Positions 20,701 through 27,995 of a stretch of 64,000 nucleotides of DNA are shown in pieces. The stretch spans positions 62,001-126,000 of the forward strand of contig NZ_CANNGT010000004.1 of NCBI RefSeq assembly GCF_947504225.1, written 5' to 3'. A program made the position numbers and the translations under genes. Within the stretch, counting starts at the first letter, position 1. Each line of letters opens with the position of its first letter. This DNA is from Brumimicrobium ulvae. Lineage in GTDB: Bacteria; Bacteroidota; Bacteroidia; Flavobacteriales_D; Crocinitomicaceae. Below the pieces are notes generated by a model. The model did not search any database, was not told where the DNA came from, and saw only the letters and a list, made by a program, of their open reading frames with translations.

Positions 20701-20722
20701 AAACGAAATGTTGAATATTCAT
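14774..20722 (-). CDS. Alpha-2-macroglobulin-like protein lacking the thioester motif
   Basis: 1982 residues. Signal peptide about 1-20 (ends FASFSQ), with no lipobox. N-terminal helical repeats (about 20-350) lead into MG2-type beta domains; TDRSVYRPGQTVYFKGIAF near residue 580 is the MG2 hallmark. A glycine/acidic linker lies around 1190-1215, an A2M domain with ETAFFYPTIYSN and WKLLLL follows, and an alpha/alpha toroid (thioester domain) covers about 1410-1730. A C-terminal receptor-binding-like domain ends in MEVRIGR. Bacterial relatives trap proteases in the periplasm through a CxEQ thioester, but here that place reads VNDQS (N1439-D1440-Q1441), with no cysteine. Any trapping would be thioester-independent, or the role is structural. 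Confidence 0.9.
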   Translation of the reverse strand: MNIQHFVCLFSLLISFASFSQHEKPLMKVDSLLEIRQPNAAQSELWAVIEKAKKIEDHPTLLEAVPYFKKVLAPLDKEERAALYFKVFNRVQDFPKPSNSIAELQMLQEVAFNNYQWLSRTHLDVYDSINLNEDSVRFEFVLKHIEGLENQLNSLTAYDFQPYRRVLSMNDDSLFIHRTLSDYMAYQLINLYESSVIQHGGTLKHLNSDQKEWYGLSSTFTQLNLQEHQLTGAILRLYQQLELNNQNHPNYLSTAVYQRLHYLKKSFHNTKEVELAWQNQFNSFSTSSARSKFLFEIAKSKYNKGKAYHYVRHPELEPLIKEAHEQLTAEMKLFPNNDFKHEIHTLITVINNQEINLTLPNVVRPNIKIPLLIKSRNYSAHVIRIYKIKDFDFVQYSSFQNYLLEENLTLERTLSLDLKDEKLFQERSLELLLDGFSTPGQYFIVATKEGQSLFELAKDNKLWNAEKVISKAFTISTISTTSSTINGEYTMLVLDQSTGKPIEGAEVQLYKHNYRRGNEPQLIKKGTTNKNGLFSHPIRDNGRLFYSVEYKGSFLYGGEYAYKSGKDVKQNRIELLTDRSVYRPGQTVYFKGIAFEGMENEFKATAKKKITITLRDASYQEIYKSTFTSNEFGSIDGSIQLPSSTPLGSFSLVASMDGLFTNSLTSSTQFIVEEYKRPTFEVKLNQPTKEAKLNDTVSVVGNAKAFAGFPIANAQVSYTIYRKWNRYWRFYYSPFSGDLLKEGEVKSNVNGDFKIDFFAEEDPNAVANAYYNYEVRVKVTDLSGETHEQTLSLNLSKVGLSLQVNAVNRFFTHEKETALIEVVNLAGEKQEVYTGKLEVYQKVSDDQFLNRLWENAEDTQFKEEEWAALFPNMMLNSFQNHSQKEKLIKRISFTTGDTLQLNEWVNNKQGHYSVKLYVLTPSGDSIKATHDIEVIDVTEKDLPVHAALWTFVSDDEVKVGESVDFQVGSSFKNSKALISFYKKDKLIRQEWVDLKHRHSQCYTVQEEDRGVLTYNVVLLNNGVFYTASQNVRVPFSNKQLKIKTSTFRDQLTPGQKERWSFTVQDENNEMVNAELAATLYDASLDQFRGHGWGFFPYYGRGQYSNWSNNWSRNTSSFGSGGVSWTLRSVLTGENMKYKKLLSPPSYEIVNYGDELYLSKSRSAISSQADVAEVEEVAFVTEGSGSGAGSDAESVESVKKTEEDKAKPEPVNPRSNFNETAFFYPTIYSNDSNEYVLNFTLPESLTKWKLLLLSHNQEMQIGTFQKEIVAQKELMVTANTPRFVRQGDAIDFSAKVVNLTKKEQTVEVFLKLENPINGGALNLIGRQPLSKMVTIAAGASEEVVWNMNIGNQEVIQYTITASNESYSDGERNVIPVLSNRVLITETDHVLLRKPGKTSHEFEAFKNQNSTTLDNKSFTVEYTDNLAWNAVMALPYLSKVNDQSATALANSYYATAIAKHIVNSNPQIEAIFKQWKAKTPDVYLSELEKNEELKTILLKETPWVMEAKNETEQRRRIAQLFELNQLQNNQHSLLHELKKAQNRDGGFGWFGGGKSNAYITQNVLTRFGQLERLGISIKEENALIQNAERFLAEYHVEKYNKRIKDKKGYTVSAMDMYWLYSRTFFNSKQSAQIDEVINYYQTKLKKEWTRFSPYEQAIMGIYFENKKMDKEAQLIYASLKDRAKKNTRLGMYWVENAGYYWYQNNIGSQAMIISFFKEMDAPEDMMDDMRLWLILNKEGNAWETGVSTADAVYAVLLTGKDYLSSSKQPSIKVGSQQLVYASTSKANEVEVEWTPGLGQVKNKWTGGEITTNLGEVEVERFTEAPGVLNMYWQYTDELSKIKSSNNQSMSIRKTYRRVVPGEKAETGIIDSTFKIGDKIEIELIVTVDRDLEFVHIKDLRPAGFEPVQTTSGYVYDAGLSYYQSPKDVSMDYFVDYMPKGTYKLTYTVYATHSGNFNSGVAEIQCHYAPKFSGNSRTMEVRIGR

Positions 20723-20781
20723 ATTGTATCTTTAAAATGATTTATCGTTGAGATGCAAAGAAAGTACCAATTACATAATCA

Positions 20782-20802
20782 ATTACGAATTACGAATTAT
20801 GA
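20782..20802. repeat. Short heptanucleotide tandem repeat
   Basis: Three consecutive ATTACGA-type units (the last ATTATGA) lie in the gap between the A2M and yidD genes, with related TTACGAATT sequence again at 20812-20820. It is probably a neutral simple repeat. Confidence 0.7.
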
Positions 20803-20832
20803 ATTTTAAAGTTACGAATTATTGATCTTCTT

Positions 20833-21084
20833 TCAATCTTTGGTTTTATCTTTTCGTGGCACAGGATCATCTCCGAAACCTCCCCAAGGATGACAAGAGC
20901 CTATTCGTTTTATCGCCATCCATCCACCTCTAAAGACTCCCCATTCTTTAATTGCATCCACTGAATATTGAGAACAAGTTGGATTGTACCGACAATTCGC
21001 AGGAAATATCGGACTAATGATGTATTGATACAATCGAATCAATAGTATAAAAGGAAATCGTATAATTTTTTTGATTACTTCCAC
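20833..21084 (-). CDS. yidD: Membrane protein insertion efficiency factor YidD
   Basis: 83 residues with the family signature: an amphipathic N-terminal segment ([15 protein letters not shown]), [25 protein letters not shown] and [14 protein letters not shown]. YidD is a small membrane-associated protein that aids YidC-dependent insertion of inner-membrane proteins. It is not next to yidC, rnpA or rpmH here, where it often sits in other bacteria. Length and all three cysteines are normal. Confidence 0.97.
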   Translation of the reverse strand: MEVIKKIIRFPFILLIRLYQYIISPIFPANCRYNPTCSQYSVDAIKEWGVFRGGWMAIKRIGSCHPWGGFGDDPVPRKDKTKD

Positions 21085-21188
21085 GGTATAAAATTACGGA
21101 TTTTATTGGAAGAAAATCAAAGAAAGTAATGCTTTTGATTGTCAACATTCTTAAACTATAATCTCAACTTCGTAGTATGTTTAAAAGT

Positions 21189-21220
21189 AAAAAAAGGCCT
21201 TCCTAATCATAGAAAGACCT
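21189..21220 (-). terminator. Probable terminator downstream of the glutamate-synthase-like gene
   Basis: On the minus strand a 10-bp stem with two G-U pairs (21195-21204 with 21211-21220) and a 6-nt loop is followed by a T-run (A-run at 21189-21195). It lies about 94 nt beyond the stop at 21314. Confidence 0.75.
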
Positions 21221-21313
21221 ATATCATCTGTAATTGAAGCTATAATTGATTTCGCCTCAAGACTCTTCACTCACACTCAATACTGAAAATTTCATAAATT
21301 ACATTAGCGACAG

Positions 21314-22924
21314 CTATTGTAATTTATGAAATTTTATCCCCCAGCTTTCCATATCAGCATTAATAAAGTCTAGTTTGTACTTTAAAGGAATACCAGATTC
21401 TTCAAGCATTGAACCTGGTTCAATGGAAGGGAACAGTTCTTCATAAGTAATCATCTCATTTAAAGAAACACGGCGGTAAATATGTGAACGCGTTAAGTTT
21501 TTGGTTACATCTAATCCTGAGGCACCTAATAATTCAACATAATTCTTCACCATTTTACTATGGTATTCAGCAACACGTGTTTTCTTATCTTTCACATCTA
21601 GACCAACAGTCAACTTCGGATCTTGAGTTGCAACACCTGTCGGACAAGTATTTGTATTACACAATAATGCTTGAATACATCCCACAGCCATCATCATTGC
21701 ACGTGCCTGGTAGCATGAGTCAGCGCCCAAAGCCATAGCCCTAGCCACGTGGAATGCTGAACTTACTTTTCCTGAAGCAATAATTTTAATGTGTTTGCGA
21801 ATGTCTAGTCCGGTTAATATATTATGAACAAAATCTAAACCGTCAATTAAAGGGGCACCAACATAGTTACTAAATTCAGGCGGTGCTGCTCCAGTACCTC
21901 CTTCTCCTCCATCTACGGCGATATAATCTGGATAAATATCTAAATGAATCATCGCTTTACAAATCGCAATAAACTCACTCTTATGTCCAATACATAATTT
22001 AAACCCTACAGGTTTTCCTCCAGACAAATCCCTTAATTTTTTAATGAATTGAATCATCTCTAAAGGCGTATCAAAAGCGGAGTGGAAAGGAGGTGAAGCC
22101 ACAAGAGTATGCGGTTTAATGTGACGAATTCGTGCGATTTCCTCTGTATTTTTGGATGCAGGTAGAATTCCTCCATGTCCAGGCTTAGCCCCTTGAGACA
22201 ATTTCAACTCTATCATTTTCACACTAGGCGTCTTTGATTTCTCAGCAAACAGTTCCGGATTAAAGTTACCTTCTTCGTCTCTACATCCGAAGTATCCTGT
22301 ACCAATTTGCCAGATAATATCTCCTCCATGTTTTAAGTGGTAATCACTCAGCCCTCCTTCACCCGTGTTGTGTGCGAAGTTTCCGATTTTTGCACCACCA
22401 TTCAAAGCTTCAATGGCGTTAGAACTTAAAGATCCAAAACTCATTGCAGAAATATTTAAGATACTTGCTGAGTATGGTTGTTTACAATCTTTATTCCCAA
22501 TCATCACCCTAGGGTCATGATTTAAAGTATCAAATGCTCTCGGAGCAACAGAGTGACACATCCATTCATATCCTTCTGCATACAAATCCAATTGTGTTCC
22601 GAAAGGAATTGTATCACGAACATTTTTAGCACGCTGGTATACCGATGAGCGGTCTAATCTATTGAATGGGCGTCCATCAATATCCGACTCAATAAAATAC
22701 TGATACATTTTTGGTCTCAGTTCTTCCATAACATACCTCAAGCGACCAACTACAGGGTAGATTCTTCGGATTGCGTGTTTCTTTTGGAACATATCGACAT
22801 ACCCCATGATGGTGAGTAACAACACCAATCCAACCAACACATACCAATACATGCTTAAGTAGATAGAAAGCGCAAGTGAAGCGCCTAATAACAACGTACT
22901 CGTGATTACAAAATTTCTTCTCAT
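21314..22924 (-). CDS. FMN-binding glutamate-synthase-family protein (GltB synthase domain only)
   Basis: 536 residues. Two N-terminal hydrophobic helices (about 5-45) probably anchor it in the inner membrane. The rest is the FMN-binding synthase barrel of glutamate synthase: SAMSFGSLSSNA, NTGEGG, AKPGHGG, DGGEGGTGAAP. The 3Fe-4S cysteines C416, C422 and C427 have the family spacing (CNTNTCPTGVATQ). There is no glutaminase domain, so it cannot make ammonia from glutamine itself. Stand-alone forms are common in bacteria, and their true substrate is mostly undetermined. It is not beside gltD or amidotransferase genes. Confidence 0.92.
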   Translation of the reverse strand: MRRNFVITSTLLLGASLALSIYLSMYWYVLVGLVLLLTIMGYVDMFQKKHAIRRIYPVVGRLRYVMEELRPKMYQYFIESDIDGRPFNRLDRSSVYQRAKNVRDTIPFGTQLDLYAEGYEWMCHSVAPRAFDTLNHDPRVMIGNKDCKQPYSASILNISAMSFGSLSSNAIEALNGGAKIGNFAHNTGEGGLSDYHLKHGGDIIWQIGTGYFGCRDEEGNFNPELFAEKSKTPSVKMIELKLSQGAKPGHGGILPASKNTEEIARIRHIKPHTLVASPPFHSAFDTPLEMIQFIKKLRDLSGGKPVGFKLCIGHKSEFIAICKAMIHLDIYPDYIAVDGGEGGTGAAPPEFSNYVGAPLIDGLDFVHNILTGLDIRKHIKIIASGKVSSAFHVARAMALGADSCYQARAMMMAVGCIQALLCNTNTCPTGVATQDPKLTVGLDVKDKKTRVAEYHSKMVKNYVELLGASGLDVTKNLTRSHIYRRVSLNEMITYEELFPSIEPGSMLEESGIPLKYKLDFINADMESWGIKFHKLQ

Positions 22925-23596
22925 TTTACTACACCTTAATGTTGAGTTTAAAAGCGAAATTTACATTTTTTATTGACTTAATCGAACAGCTTATAAGACT
23001 AATGCTCTAATTTATTTCTTATTCTCTGTACAAGAGAGCATTTAGTTTATTCGCGTTATTAAAGTCATTAGCACAAAATATAAAAACCTTAGCTCACACA
23101 ATATTATTTATGTTAGAACAAAGATGAGTTATTTGATTCAAAAAAGCCACTATTTTATTGAGAGATTATTGGAAAAACATAACAAATAGACAAATACAAT
23201 TAATTAGATAAAAAAATGCATTAGAAACACCGCGTTTCATAGTCCCATTGAATCACATCAAAGAAATACTGAATCCACAATTAAAATCAAATCTTCTACA
23301 ATCAACACACTACTTCTAAAACGTAAGCATCTAATTCACAACAGACTAACAATAAAGTTAAAGAAATTTGAGCAAACTCCTATCTTGGTTAAATTGTTTT
23401 TTTTGGGTTTTAATTTCCTATTCTACTCATAGAGAACACAATAAATTGAACAAGCAATAGATTTCTCAAAGCGATTCAACTTGTTATCCGTAAAGGTTTT
23501 AGCCTACAGCCTAACACCCACAAACAAAATAATCAAAAAAGCATTGATTAAAAGATTTTTGATTATCTTTGTGCCCTTAATTAAAACAATAATAAT
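22925..23596. other. 672-bp intergenic region, divergent promoters
   Basis: This is the longest gene-free stretch. It separates the leftward glutamate-synthase-like gene from the rightward rpsF operon. The only signal I can support is the rpsF promoter at its right end. The rest is A/T-rich, with stop codons in all frames that I followed and no clear fold or repeat. Confidence 0.6.
23544..23571 (+). promoter_or_regulatory. Promoter of the rpsF-rpsR-rplI operon
   Basis: TTG (23544-23546), 17 nt, TATCTTTG (23564-23571): an exact match to the Bacteroidota housekeeping promoter. Transcription would begin near 23576, leaving a ~20-nt A-rich leader without a Shine-Dalgarno sequence. There is no room for a structured S6 leader. 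Confidence 0.9.
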
Positions 23597-23956
23597 ATGA
23601 ATAACTACGAGACTGTTTTCATTTTAACTCCCGTTTTGTCAGAAGATCAGACAAAGGAAGCAGTAAAGAAGTTTGAAGAAGAGATTAAATCTCTTGGCGG
23701 AAAACTAACTAATTCTGAGTCTTGGGGCTTGAAAAAATTGGCTTATCCAATTCAGAAAAAAACAACTGGATTTTATTTTCTTTTAGAATTTGAAGGAGAA
23801 GGAAACTTAGTATCTGAATTAGAGGTGACTTTCAAACGTGATGAGCGTGTAATGCGTTTCTTAACTGTAAAAATGGACAAGCACCACAAAGAGTGGGCTG
23901 AAAAAAGAAAGTCAAGAATGAAAAGTGCTAAACCTGCAAAGGCTGAAGCAAAGTAA
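23597..23956 (+). CDS. rpsF: 30S ribosomal protein S6
   Basis: 119 residues. It opens with [15 protein letters not shown], the standard S6 strand, and continues with [20 protein letters not shown]. The last ~20 residues are a Lys/Ala tail. S6 binds the central domain of 16S rRNA as a heterodimer with S18, whose gene follows 31 nt later. First gene of a three-gene operon driven by the promoter at 23544-23571. Confidence 0.98.
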   Translation: MNNYETVFILTPVLSEDQTKEAVKKFEEEIKSLGGKLTNSESWGLKKLAYPIQKKTTGFYFLLEFEGEGNLVSELEVTFKRDERVMRFLTVKMDKHHKEWAEKRKSRMKSAKPAKAEAK

Positions 23957-23987
23957 TTAAAGTAAAGAACCAAAAAAAATTACAATT

Positions 23988-24248
23988 ATGGCACAAGATG
24001 TAAGATATTTATCGCCGGTAAACATTGACATTAAAAAAGATAAATACTGTCGTTTTCAGAAAAGCGGAATTAAATTCGTTGACTATAAAGACGCAGACTT
24101 TTTATTGAAACTTTTAAACGAACAAGGTAAAATTTTACCACGTCGTATAACAGGAACTTCTGCCAAGTTTCAAAGTAGAGTTAACAAGGCTGTTAAACGT
24201 GCTCGTCACATTGCGATTCTTCCATATGTAGGAGACCAATTAAGATAA
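23988..24248 (+). CDS. rpsR: 30S ribosomal protein S18
   Basis: 86 residues with the S18 core KILPRRITGTSAKFQ and the basic helix VNKAVKRARHIAILPY. The single cysteine (YCRF) is that of the zinc-free form. It partners S6 on the 30S platform. It lies between rpsF and rplI, with 31-nt A-rich gaps on each side. Confidence 0.98.
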   Translation: MAQDVRYLSPVNIDIKKDKYCRFQKSGIKFVDYKDADFLLKLLNEQGKILPRRITGTSAKFQSRVNKAVKRARHIAILPYVGDQLR

Positions 24249-24279
24249 GCCTAATTATTAACACATTAATAAGACAATA

Positions 24280-24726
24280 ATGGAAATCATATTAAAGAAG
24301 AATGTCGATAAGCTAGGTTACAAAGACGATATCGTTGACGTAAAGCCTGGTTATGCGCTTAACTTTTTAATTCCACAAGGATATGGAACTATTGCTACAA
24401 AGTCAGCAAAAAAAGCGCACGAAGAAGTTTTGAGACAACGTTCTCATAAAGAAGTAAAAATCAAAGAGGAAGCTCAAGAATTAGCGAAGAAAATCGAAGG
24501 TGTTACCATCAAGATTGGAGCTAAAGTTGGAGAAAACGGACGTATCTTCGGATCTGTTAACACTATTCAGTTATCTGAAATGTTAAAAGCTGAAGGTGTT
24601 GAAGTAGATAGAAGATCTTTGAAAATTGTAGAAGAGCCAATTAAAGAAGTGGGAACTTATACAGGAGTAGCAAACCTTCACAAAGAGGTTTCTGCTGAAT
24701 TCAAATTTGAAGTTATCGAAGAGTAA
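24280..24726 (+). CDS. rplI: 50S ribosomal protein L9
   Basis: 148 residues. It has the L9 signature GYALNFLIPQGYGTIAT, the long central helix rich in Lys/Glu (about 41-75) and the C-terminal domain with GRIFGSV. L9 reaches from the L1 stalk region across the 50S surface and helps keep the reading frame. Last gene of the operon, followed by a strong terminator. Confidence 0.98.
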   Translation: MEIILKKNVDKLGYKDDIVDVKPGYALNFLIPQGYGTIATKSAKKAHEEVLRQRSHKEVKIKEEAQELAKKIEGVTIKIGAKVGENGRIFGSVNTIQLSEMLKAEGVEVDRRSLKIVEEPIKEVGTYTGVANLHKEVSAEFKFEVIEE

Positions 24727-24746
24727 ATCTTTGCACTCAATATTTT

Positions 24747-24783
24747 AAAACCGTTCTTACTAAATGTCTGAACGGTTTTTTTT
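24747..24783. terminator. Bidirectional terminator between rplI and the TrmH-family gene
   Basis: AAAACCGTTC (24747-24756) pairs with GAACGGTTTT (24770-24779), followed by a T-run. The matching A-run before the stem lets it serve the convergent minus-strand gene as well. Confidence 0.93.
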
Positions 24784-24788
24784 ATGAC

Positions 24789-25268
24789 CTACTTTTTAAA
24801 TTGGGGCATTCGCGTCGGTAATTTGGAAACCCTATCATACATTACGATACTACCCGCTACAGCGACATTCAAAGAGTTTGTACCTGGCAGTTGCACGATT
24901 TCATGGCACTTATCCAAAACCTCAGAAGGCAAACCGTTATCTTCTGCTCCTAACAAATAAACTGCTCTTGGGGTATGTTGATATTCACTTAACATTTCAG
25001 CTCTGTCGTCTAACTCTACCCCCACTAATCTACTATTGTAGGGAATGTGTTTGTAAAAGTCTTCAAATTCTTCGTAATGAAATAATGGAATTTCACGCCA
25101 AGATTTCAACACATCTGAAGCTTGTTTTTTATAGCTTTTCCCTATGGTAAATATGTAAGACGCTCCAAGAATATGAGCAGACCTCCATAAAGTTCCAATA
25201 TTATATCCCCTTTTAAATTGCATTATTCCAATACCGAAGTAATTGGCATCTTCTGATCTGACTTCCAT
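24789..25268 (-). CDS. TrmH/SpoU-family RNA 2'-O-methyltransferase
   Basis: 159 residues, a single SPOUT knotted domain. Motif 1 is N23 and R29 in YNIGTLWRSA, motif 2 GAEDNGLP (107-114), and motif 3 QLPGTNSLNVAVAGS. The asparagine and arginine of motif 1 are those that bind SAM and act in catalysis. The target is a tRNA or rRNA ribose, but the site cannot be told from sequence. There is no extra RNA-binding domain. It follows the DoxX gene by 26 nt on the same strand and probably shares its transcript. Confidence 0.93.
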   Translation of the reverse strand: MEVRSEDANYFGIGIMQFKRGYNIGTLWRSAHILGASYIFTIGKSYKKQASDVLKSWREIPLFHYEEFEDFYKHIPYNSRLVGVELDDRAEMLSEYQHTPRAVYLLGAEDNGLPSEVLDKCHEIVQLPGTNSLNVAVAGSIVMYDRVSKLPTRMPQFKK

Positions 25269-25294
25269 GGTAACTTATTAGATAGTAATGCGAA

Positions 25295-25702
25295 TTAACG
25301 CTTAATAATATGATCAACAGAAAAACGTCCTGGTCCGATAAATAATAATCCTACATAACCTGCAAGATACAGTAAAGACAACTCTATTTTCCCAAAAGGA
25401 TCACCGCCATGTACAATAAATGCCGCTACAGCCATGGTCGCAATCAAAGGAATTAATGCCAGACGTGTAAACAACCCAACAGTTACCAATAAGGCGCACA
25501 ATACCTCAGCAAACACAGCCATTCCAATAGACAAAGTCATACCAATACCTAGTGGATCCGGAAAATTGATTTCTCCGCTTCCAAAAAGAACATTCATCTT
25601 TCCTAAACCATGACCATAAAACATAGAAAGCCCCATAACCAATCTCAACACTAAGGCATTAACATCCTTACCATAAGCCCATTCCTTTGTCAATCTTTTC
25701 AT
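25295..25702 (-). CDS. DoxX-family membrane protein
   Basis: 135 residues with four hydrophobic helices (about 16-34, 52-75, 77-97, 105-122) and DoxX-type motifs: LRLVMGLSMFYGHGLGK near the start, then LLVTVGLFTRLALIPL. DoxX proteins are inner-membrane proteins linked to redox or thiosulfate/quinone metabolism in a few species; most have no known role. The start at 25702 sits inside a pair of 12-nt direct repeats. A perfect palindrome 26 nt upstream may be an operator. The TrmH-family gene follows. Confidence 0.9.
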   Translation of the reverse strand: MKRLTKEWAYGKDVNALVLRLVMGLSMFYGHGLGKMNVLFGSGEINFPDPLGIGMTLSIGMAVFAEVLCALLVTVGLFTRLALIPLIATMAVAAFIVHGGDPFGKIELSLLYLAGYVGLLFIGPGRFSVDHIIKR

Positions 25703-25713
25703 CCTTTGTCAAT
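25683..25713. repeat. 12-nt direct repeat around the DoxX start codon
   Basis: TCCTTTGTCAAT occurs at 25683-25694 and 25702-25713, a 19-nt period. The start codon (25700-25702) lies at the junction, so one copy is coding and the other is leader. It looks like a small tandem duplication. Confidence 0.8.
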
Positions 25714-25727
25714 TTAATTATATTTTA

Positions 25728-25742
25728 TAAACACAGTGTTTA
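25728..25742. promoter_or_regulatory. Perfect 15-nt palindrome upstream of the DoxX gene (candidate operator)
   Basis: TAAACAC-A-GTGTTTA has 7-bp arms around one central base and lies 26-40 nt upstream of the start at 25702, where a TetR- or HxlR-type repressor could act. No exact TAnnTTTG element is seen next to it. The regulator is unknown. Confidence 0.5.
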
Positions 25743-25829
25743 CTTTGTAAATATAAAGATAAAACTAAAACCTAACTCGTGTTTAACAATTAGTCCTACT
25801 GAAAATAGGGGATAAAGTATACTTATCCT

Positions 25830-25837
25830 TAACTTTG
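25830..25837 (+). promoter_or_regulatory. -7 element of the HEAT-like protein gene
   Basis: TAACTTTG is an exact TAnnTTTG match 16 nt before the start at 25854. No TTG is found at the expected -33 distance, so the promoter call rests on the -7 element only. Confidence 0.65.
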
Positions 25838-25853
25838 CAAAAAAGATTTTAAA

Positions 25854-26420
25854 ATGGCATCAGCAGAAAGAGCAGAAGAACGTAGAGCAAAAATAAAAGC
25901 GATACTTAAGGACATCAATACAGGGGAAGAAAAGAAGATCATTGACGGACTTAAAGCCCTAAAAGTCAATGGAGATAACAATGTTATCGCTCCAATTATT
26001 GATGTATGGAAAAAAGGCGTTTCTCCTAAGGCAGAAAAAGAAATCATTGCATTTATTGGGGATATAAAATCCTCCTCAAGTGCGCAATCCATAATGGACG
26101 TTCTTTTGGATGACGATTACCAAGAAGTTCACATGTCTCTATTAACCACCATTTGGAACAGTAAAGTCGATTATTCGGAATACATTGTAGACTTTGTATC
26201 TATTGCAGTTCACAACGACTTTATGGTTGCTTTAGAATGTTTAACCATTATTGAAAATATGGAAGGTCCATTTGAGGAACACCACATTTTAGATGCTGAG
26301 ATTATTTTGAGAGAGTTCGCTGAAAATCATAATGAAAACAAGACAGAAGACGAAAAGAAAGTTGCTATGATTCTTGAAATTTCGAATCTATTAAAAACTT
26401 TTGATAGTCAAACGATGTAA
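25854..26420 (+). CDS. Conserved-looking HEAT-like helical protein of unknown function
   Basis: 188 residues, no signal peptide or membrane segment, acidic and helical. Segments such as GDNNVIAPIIDVWKKG and SSAQSIMDVLLDDDYQEVHMSLL resemble HEAT repeats (helix, turn with D/N, helix), so it may be a cytoplasmic scaffold. I do not recognise a named family. It is a single-gene unit with its own -7 element and a terminator right after it, and both flanking genes point the other way. Confidence 0.75.
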   Translation: MASAERAEERRAKIKAILKDINTGEEKKIIDGLKALKVNGDNNVIAPIIDVWKKGVSPKAEKEIIAFIGDIKSSSSAQSIMDVLLDDDYQEVHMSLLTTIWNSKVDYSEYIVDFVSIAVHNDFMVALECLTIIENMEGPFEEHHILDAEIILREFAENHNENKTEDEKKVAMILEISNLLKTFDSQTM

Positions 26421-26438
26421 AAAATATTAACCCATAAA

Positions 26439-26465
26439 AAAAGCCTCGTAATTTTGAGGCTTTTT
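26439..26465. terminator. Bidirectional terminator
   Basis: AAAAGCCTC (26439-26447) pairs with GAGGCTTTT (26456-26464), loop of 8 nt, with an A-run before and a T-run after. It serves both the HEAT-like gene and the convergent deoxynucleoside kinase gene. Confidence 0.92.
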
Positions 26466-26506
26466 ATTTTAACTCTGAGTGTTCACTCAAATGTTCTTAT
26501 TCTATT

Positions 26507-27121
26507 TTAGAACAAACCATGTATTTCTGCGTCAATTGCTGAAATGATTTTCCCTAAGTCTTCTGGGTTCTCGTGATAGTTATTATTGTCCACATCAATG
26601 ATCAGCATTTTCCCTTTATCATAAGTACTGATCCAAGCTTCATAACGTTCATTCAACCTTTTTAGGTAGTCTAATCGAATTGATTCTTCGTATTCTCGTC
26701 CTCTTTGTTGAATTTGATTGACCAATGTCGGCACACTTGCTCTAAGGTAAATTAAAAGATCAGGAGAAGAGACAAAAGATTCGATCAAATTAAAAAGTGA
26801 GAAATAATTCTCAAAATCACGGGTGGTCATCAATCCCATAGAATGAAGATTTGGTGCAAAAATATAAGCATCCTCATAAATTGTTCTATCTTGAATGACT
26901 ACCTTATCGGTTTGTTGAATTTCTTGTATTTGCGTAAATCGGCTATTTAGGTAATACACTTGAAGGTTAAAAGACCATCGTTGCATATCTTCATAGAAAT
27001 CATTTAAATATGGATTTTGAGATACATTCTCATAATGTGTTTCCCAACCATAGTGCTTAGCTAAAAGCTCTGTTAAGGTTGTTTTTCCCGATCCGATATT
27101 ACCAGCAACAGCGATATGCAT
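26507..27121 (-). CDS. Deoxynucleoside kinase (dGK/dCK/dAK family)
   Basis: 204 residues. P-loop GNIGSGKT (7-14), the E-N-V substrate segment after HYEN, the catalytic/ERS-like motif D78-R79-T80 in IQDRTIYED, and an arginine-rich LID (QQRGREYEESIR). It phosphorylates deoxyribonucleosides in the cytoplasm for nucleotide salvage; which base it prefers is not evident. Length is normal for the bacterial family. It is separated by 55 nt from the propeller gene upstream on the same strand, so it could be in that transcript. Confidence 0.93.
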   Translation of the reverse strand: MHIAVAGNIGSGKTTLTELLAKHYGWETHYENVSQNPYLNDFYEDMQRWSFNLQVYYLNSRFTQIQEIQQTDKVVIQDRTIYEDAYIFAPNLHSMGLMTTRDFENYFSLFNLIESFVSSPDLLIYLRASVPTLVNQIQQRGREYEESIRLDYLKRLNERYEAWISTYDKGKMLIIDVDNNNYHENPEDLGKIISAIDAEIHGLF

Positions 27122-27176
27122 AATTCTACTTATTTAATGATGGACTAAAATACAAATATTGTTTATAATTCTTCGT

Positions 27177-27995
27177 TTACTTCTCTTGAAATAAAGAATA
27201 TTTCTTCACACCTGTTTTATCTTTAAAATAGACCGCATCTCCAAACACTCGGAAATCCTCGACACCTTTTATTGGTAATGATATAGTCAGCTCAGCTCCA
27301 GTTCTTCGATGTACCCTCATCAATTCATTTTTACGCAATAAATAAATGTGATTTTCAGTAGGATAAATTTGTAAAACTTTTGGAAAGTCATATTTACGCA
27401 ACAAACTACCGTAGTAATCAAAAATAAAAACACCGCTTCCTTTATAGAAAAGAAGGAGTTGGTTTTGGCTCTCTACAATCGAGGTGGGGAAACTTTCTAA
27501 TGTTATTGCCGACAAGTTAGAAATCTCAGTATTTTTCACACTTGATTTAATCCCTTCAAATCTAAACAGTCTTGCATCTTGCTCATCATATATCCAAAAT
27601 CGGTTAGGATGGTCAGAATAACAAGCTTGAGTGGCATAATCAACACTTAATGACGAAAGATCCACCTTTCCCTCTTGAAAGGTTAAAGTATTGTCTACGA
27701 AAACTAACATTTGTTGATTTTCAGAAAACAACAAGGTTTTTAAGGAGTGTCGTGCATCAATTTTCGAAATATCTCCGAATTCTTTTTTGCTTTGTGTGAA
27801 AACCACTTGGAAATTTGTGTCTAATTTAAGTAAGCTACCTTTACTTGAAACGATTAATTCTTCTAGCGGATTAATGTCCCATGCTTCGATATTTGGATGC
27901 GCATAACTATTCAATAACTTCCAAGAATAGTCTTGTCCAAACGAGTAAAAACTTGAATACAACACAAGGACTAAATAAATGCTCAGCAACTTCAT
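27177..27995 (-). CDS. Secreted beta-propeller-like protein of unknown function
   Basis: 272 residues. Signal peptide about 1-20 (ends FYSFGQ). The rest is a run of short beta strands with motifs such as NRFWIYDEQDARLFRFEG and GVFIFDYYGSLLRKYDFP, which suggest a propeller. No family is recognised. Its ATG overlaps the stop of the GH3-family gene by 4 nt (27992-27995, ATGA), so it is translationally coupled to that gene. It probably acts in the periplasm or at the outer membrane. Confidence 0.78.
   Translation of the reverse strand: MKLLSIYLVLVLYSSFYSFGQDYSWKLLNSYAHPNIEAWDINPLEELIVSSKGSLLKLDTNFQVVFTQSKKEFGDISKIDARHSLKTLLFSENQQMLVFVDNTLTFQEGKVDLSSLSVDYATQACYSDHPNRFWIYDEQDARLFRFEGIKSSVKNTEISNLSAITLESFPTSIVESQNQLLLFYKGSGVFIFDYYGSLLRKYDFPKVLQIYPTENHIYLLRKNELMRVHRRTGAELTISLPIKGVEDFRVFGDAVYFKDKTGVKKYSLFQEK

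Noticed and set aside
20770..20825. Tandem ATTACGA units as a CRISPR or attachment site
   Set aside because: The units are only 7 nt, adjacent and imperfect, without spacers or an integrase nearby.
22925..23543. A small RNA or tRNA in the long gap before rpsF
   Set aside because: I found no cloverleaf, no stable stem followed by a T-run and no promoter pointing into the gap.
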